Assembly: GCA_026389955.1 (NCBI GenBank)
Contig: JAPLGY010000637.1
Span: forward strand, 1-6,008
DNA: 6,008 nt
Reading direction: 5' to 3'
From: Caldilinea sp.
GTDB taxonomy: Bacteria > Chloroflexota > Anaerolineae > Caldilineales > Caldilineaceae
The notes under the pieces are model-generated. The model did no database searches and had not been told where the DNA came from. It saw only the letters and a list, made by a program, of their open reading frames with translations. Positions within the stretch are counted from its first letter, which is position 1, and each line of letters opens with the position of its first letter. Both the position numbers and the translations under genes were made by a program. Below, one piece after another: positions 5,614 to 6,008 of the stretch.

Positions 5614-5913
5614 GTGTACGACCTGCGCACTGGTTTGGACTGGCGCTTGCTGACCCAATGGTTGCTGTGGACATTGTGGATTCCGGTCGGCACAGCATTT
5701 TTGTTGGACCGTTGGTTGGACACGTCGCCTTATCTGCTGTTAGGCACCGGAATTTTTTGTATTCCGCTGGCGACGATCGTGGTATTGCGCAGGGTGTTGT
5801 GGCAGCTTGATCGAGTCATCGAATGGGTTGCCCCGCCGGACGAAAATAAATCTAAAAATGGCTGTGCTGGTGGCTCAGACGATTTACCAGACACAGACAA
5901 AACGACCCTTTAG
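5614..5913 (+). CDS. small two-helix membrane protein, AtpZ/AtpI-like
   Basis: The 99-residue product has two hydrophobic helices (about 15-31 and 39-58) joined by a short loop LLDRWLDTSPYLLLG at 30-44. That G..LD+.L.TSP pattern is the signature of the AtpZ/AtpI-like subunits encoded at the head of many F-type ATP synthase operons, where they help assemble the c-ring or carry Mg2+. Helix 2 is followed by a basic stretch (VVLRRVLWQLDRV) and a polar tail of about 28 residues rich in Asp, Lys and Asn, expected in the cytoplasm. The start is GTG at 5614; a TGA at 5608-5610 blocks extension upstream and the ribosome site is poor. It is 54 bp before the next gene and has its own promoter. Family membership rests on the loop pattern and topology, so it is moderate. 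Confidence 0.6.
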   Translation: MYDLRTGLDWRLLTQWLLWTLWIPVGTAFLLDRWLDTSPYLLLGTGIFCIPLATIVVLRRVLWQLDRVIEWVAPPDENKSKNGCAGGSDDLPDTDKTTL

Positions 5914-5967
5914 TTCGCCAGCCGGTTGCCGGCCCATCACCTTGTTACCGAAGGAGCATTCTGCACC

Positions 5968-6008
5968 ATGGGTAAAAAGCTTGTAGAGCTCCTCTGGAGC
6001 ACACAGCA
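5968..6008 (+). CDS. 5' end of an unidentified gene (partial), possibly an ATP synthase subunit
   Basis: An ATG at 5968 follows AAGGAG at 5951-5956 with 11 nt spacing and opens 13 codons (MGKKLVELLWSTQ) before the window ends. The short basic then hydrophobic start is compatible with a membrane or membrane-associated protein. I do not recognise it. Its position just after the AtpZ/AtpI-like gene and in the same direction would suit the next gene of an ATP synthase operon, but that is inference from context alone. Confidence 0.5.
   Translation, partial: MGKKLVELLWSTQ

Noticed and set aside
5289..5723. 144-codon minus-strand frame across the divergent promoter region
   Set aside because: It covers both promoters, part of the AtpZ/AtpI-like gene and the glycosyltransferase 5' end; no coherent domain or ribosome site.
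5921..5933. Hairpin GCCGG-TTG-CCGGC after the AtpZ/AtpI-like gene
   Set aside because: Five pairs and no T-run; unlikely to terminate, and the next gene looks co-transcribed.

Overview
The window is GC-rich bacterial DNA with closely packed genes and ATG, GTG and TTG starts. Its membrane glycosyltransferase ends in a beta-rich tail of a type I associate with Chloroflexota (Caldilineae/Anaerolineae-like). That taxonomic guess is an inference; nothing here is a phylogenetic marker.

Layout from left to right: the last 28 codons of an unidentified plus-strand gene (1-87); a complete nitroreductase-family gene (174-812, +); a perfect 16-bp inverted repeat (830-870) in the gap between convergent genes; then a compact minus-strand cluster read from right to left, starting near 5391 and ending at 875. 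In transcription order the cluster encodes a multi-membrane-span glycosyltransferase of the PMT/ArnT type (about 5391-3635), a class I SAM-dependent methyltransferase (3642-2902), a DPM1-like family 2 glycosyltransferase (2857-2123) and a PLP sugar aminotransferase resembling GDP-perosamine synthase (2110 or 2107 to 875). Overlaps and short gaps indicate one operon.

The cluster looks like a surface-glycan pathway with the same logic as Arn systems: the aminotransferase makes an amino-sugar nucleotide, the DPM1-like enzyme loads a sugar on a polyprenyl phosphate, and the membrane glycosyltransferase transfers it outside. The methyltransferase could decorate the glycan. The membrane glycosyltransferase appears damaged. 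Its first membrane helix, preceded directly by a promoter, lies in a different reading frame from the rest, and the segment that normally carries the catalytic acidic loop is absent.

On the right, a 222-bp divergent control region (5392-5613) contains two extended -10 boxes with the same nonamer, TGCTATAAT, on opposite strands, with a 12-bp-stem hairpin between them. The rightward promoter leads, through a short leader with a five-codon minicistron, to a two-helix membrane protein resembling AtpZ/AtpI (5614-5913). A further gene begins at 5968 and runs off the window. If the AtpZ/AtpI reading is right, the right edge would be the start of an F-type ATP synthase operon.

I saw no RNA gene, CRISPR array, transposase or insertion sequence.
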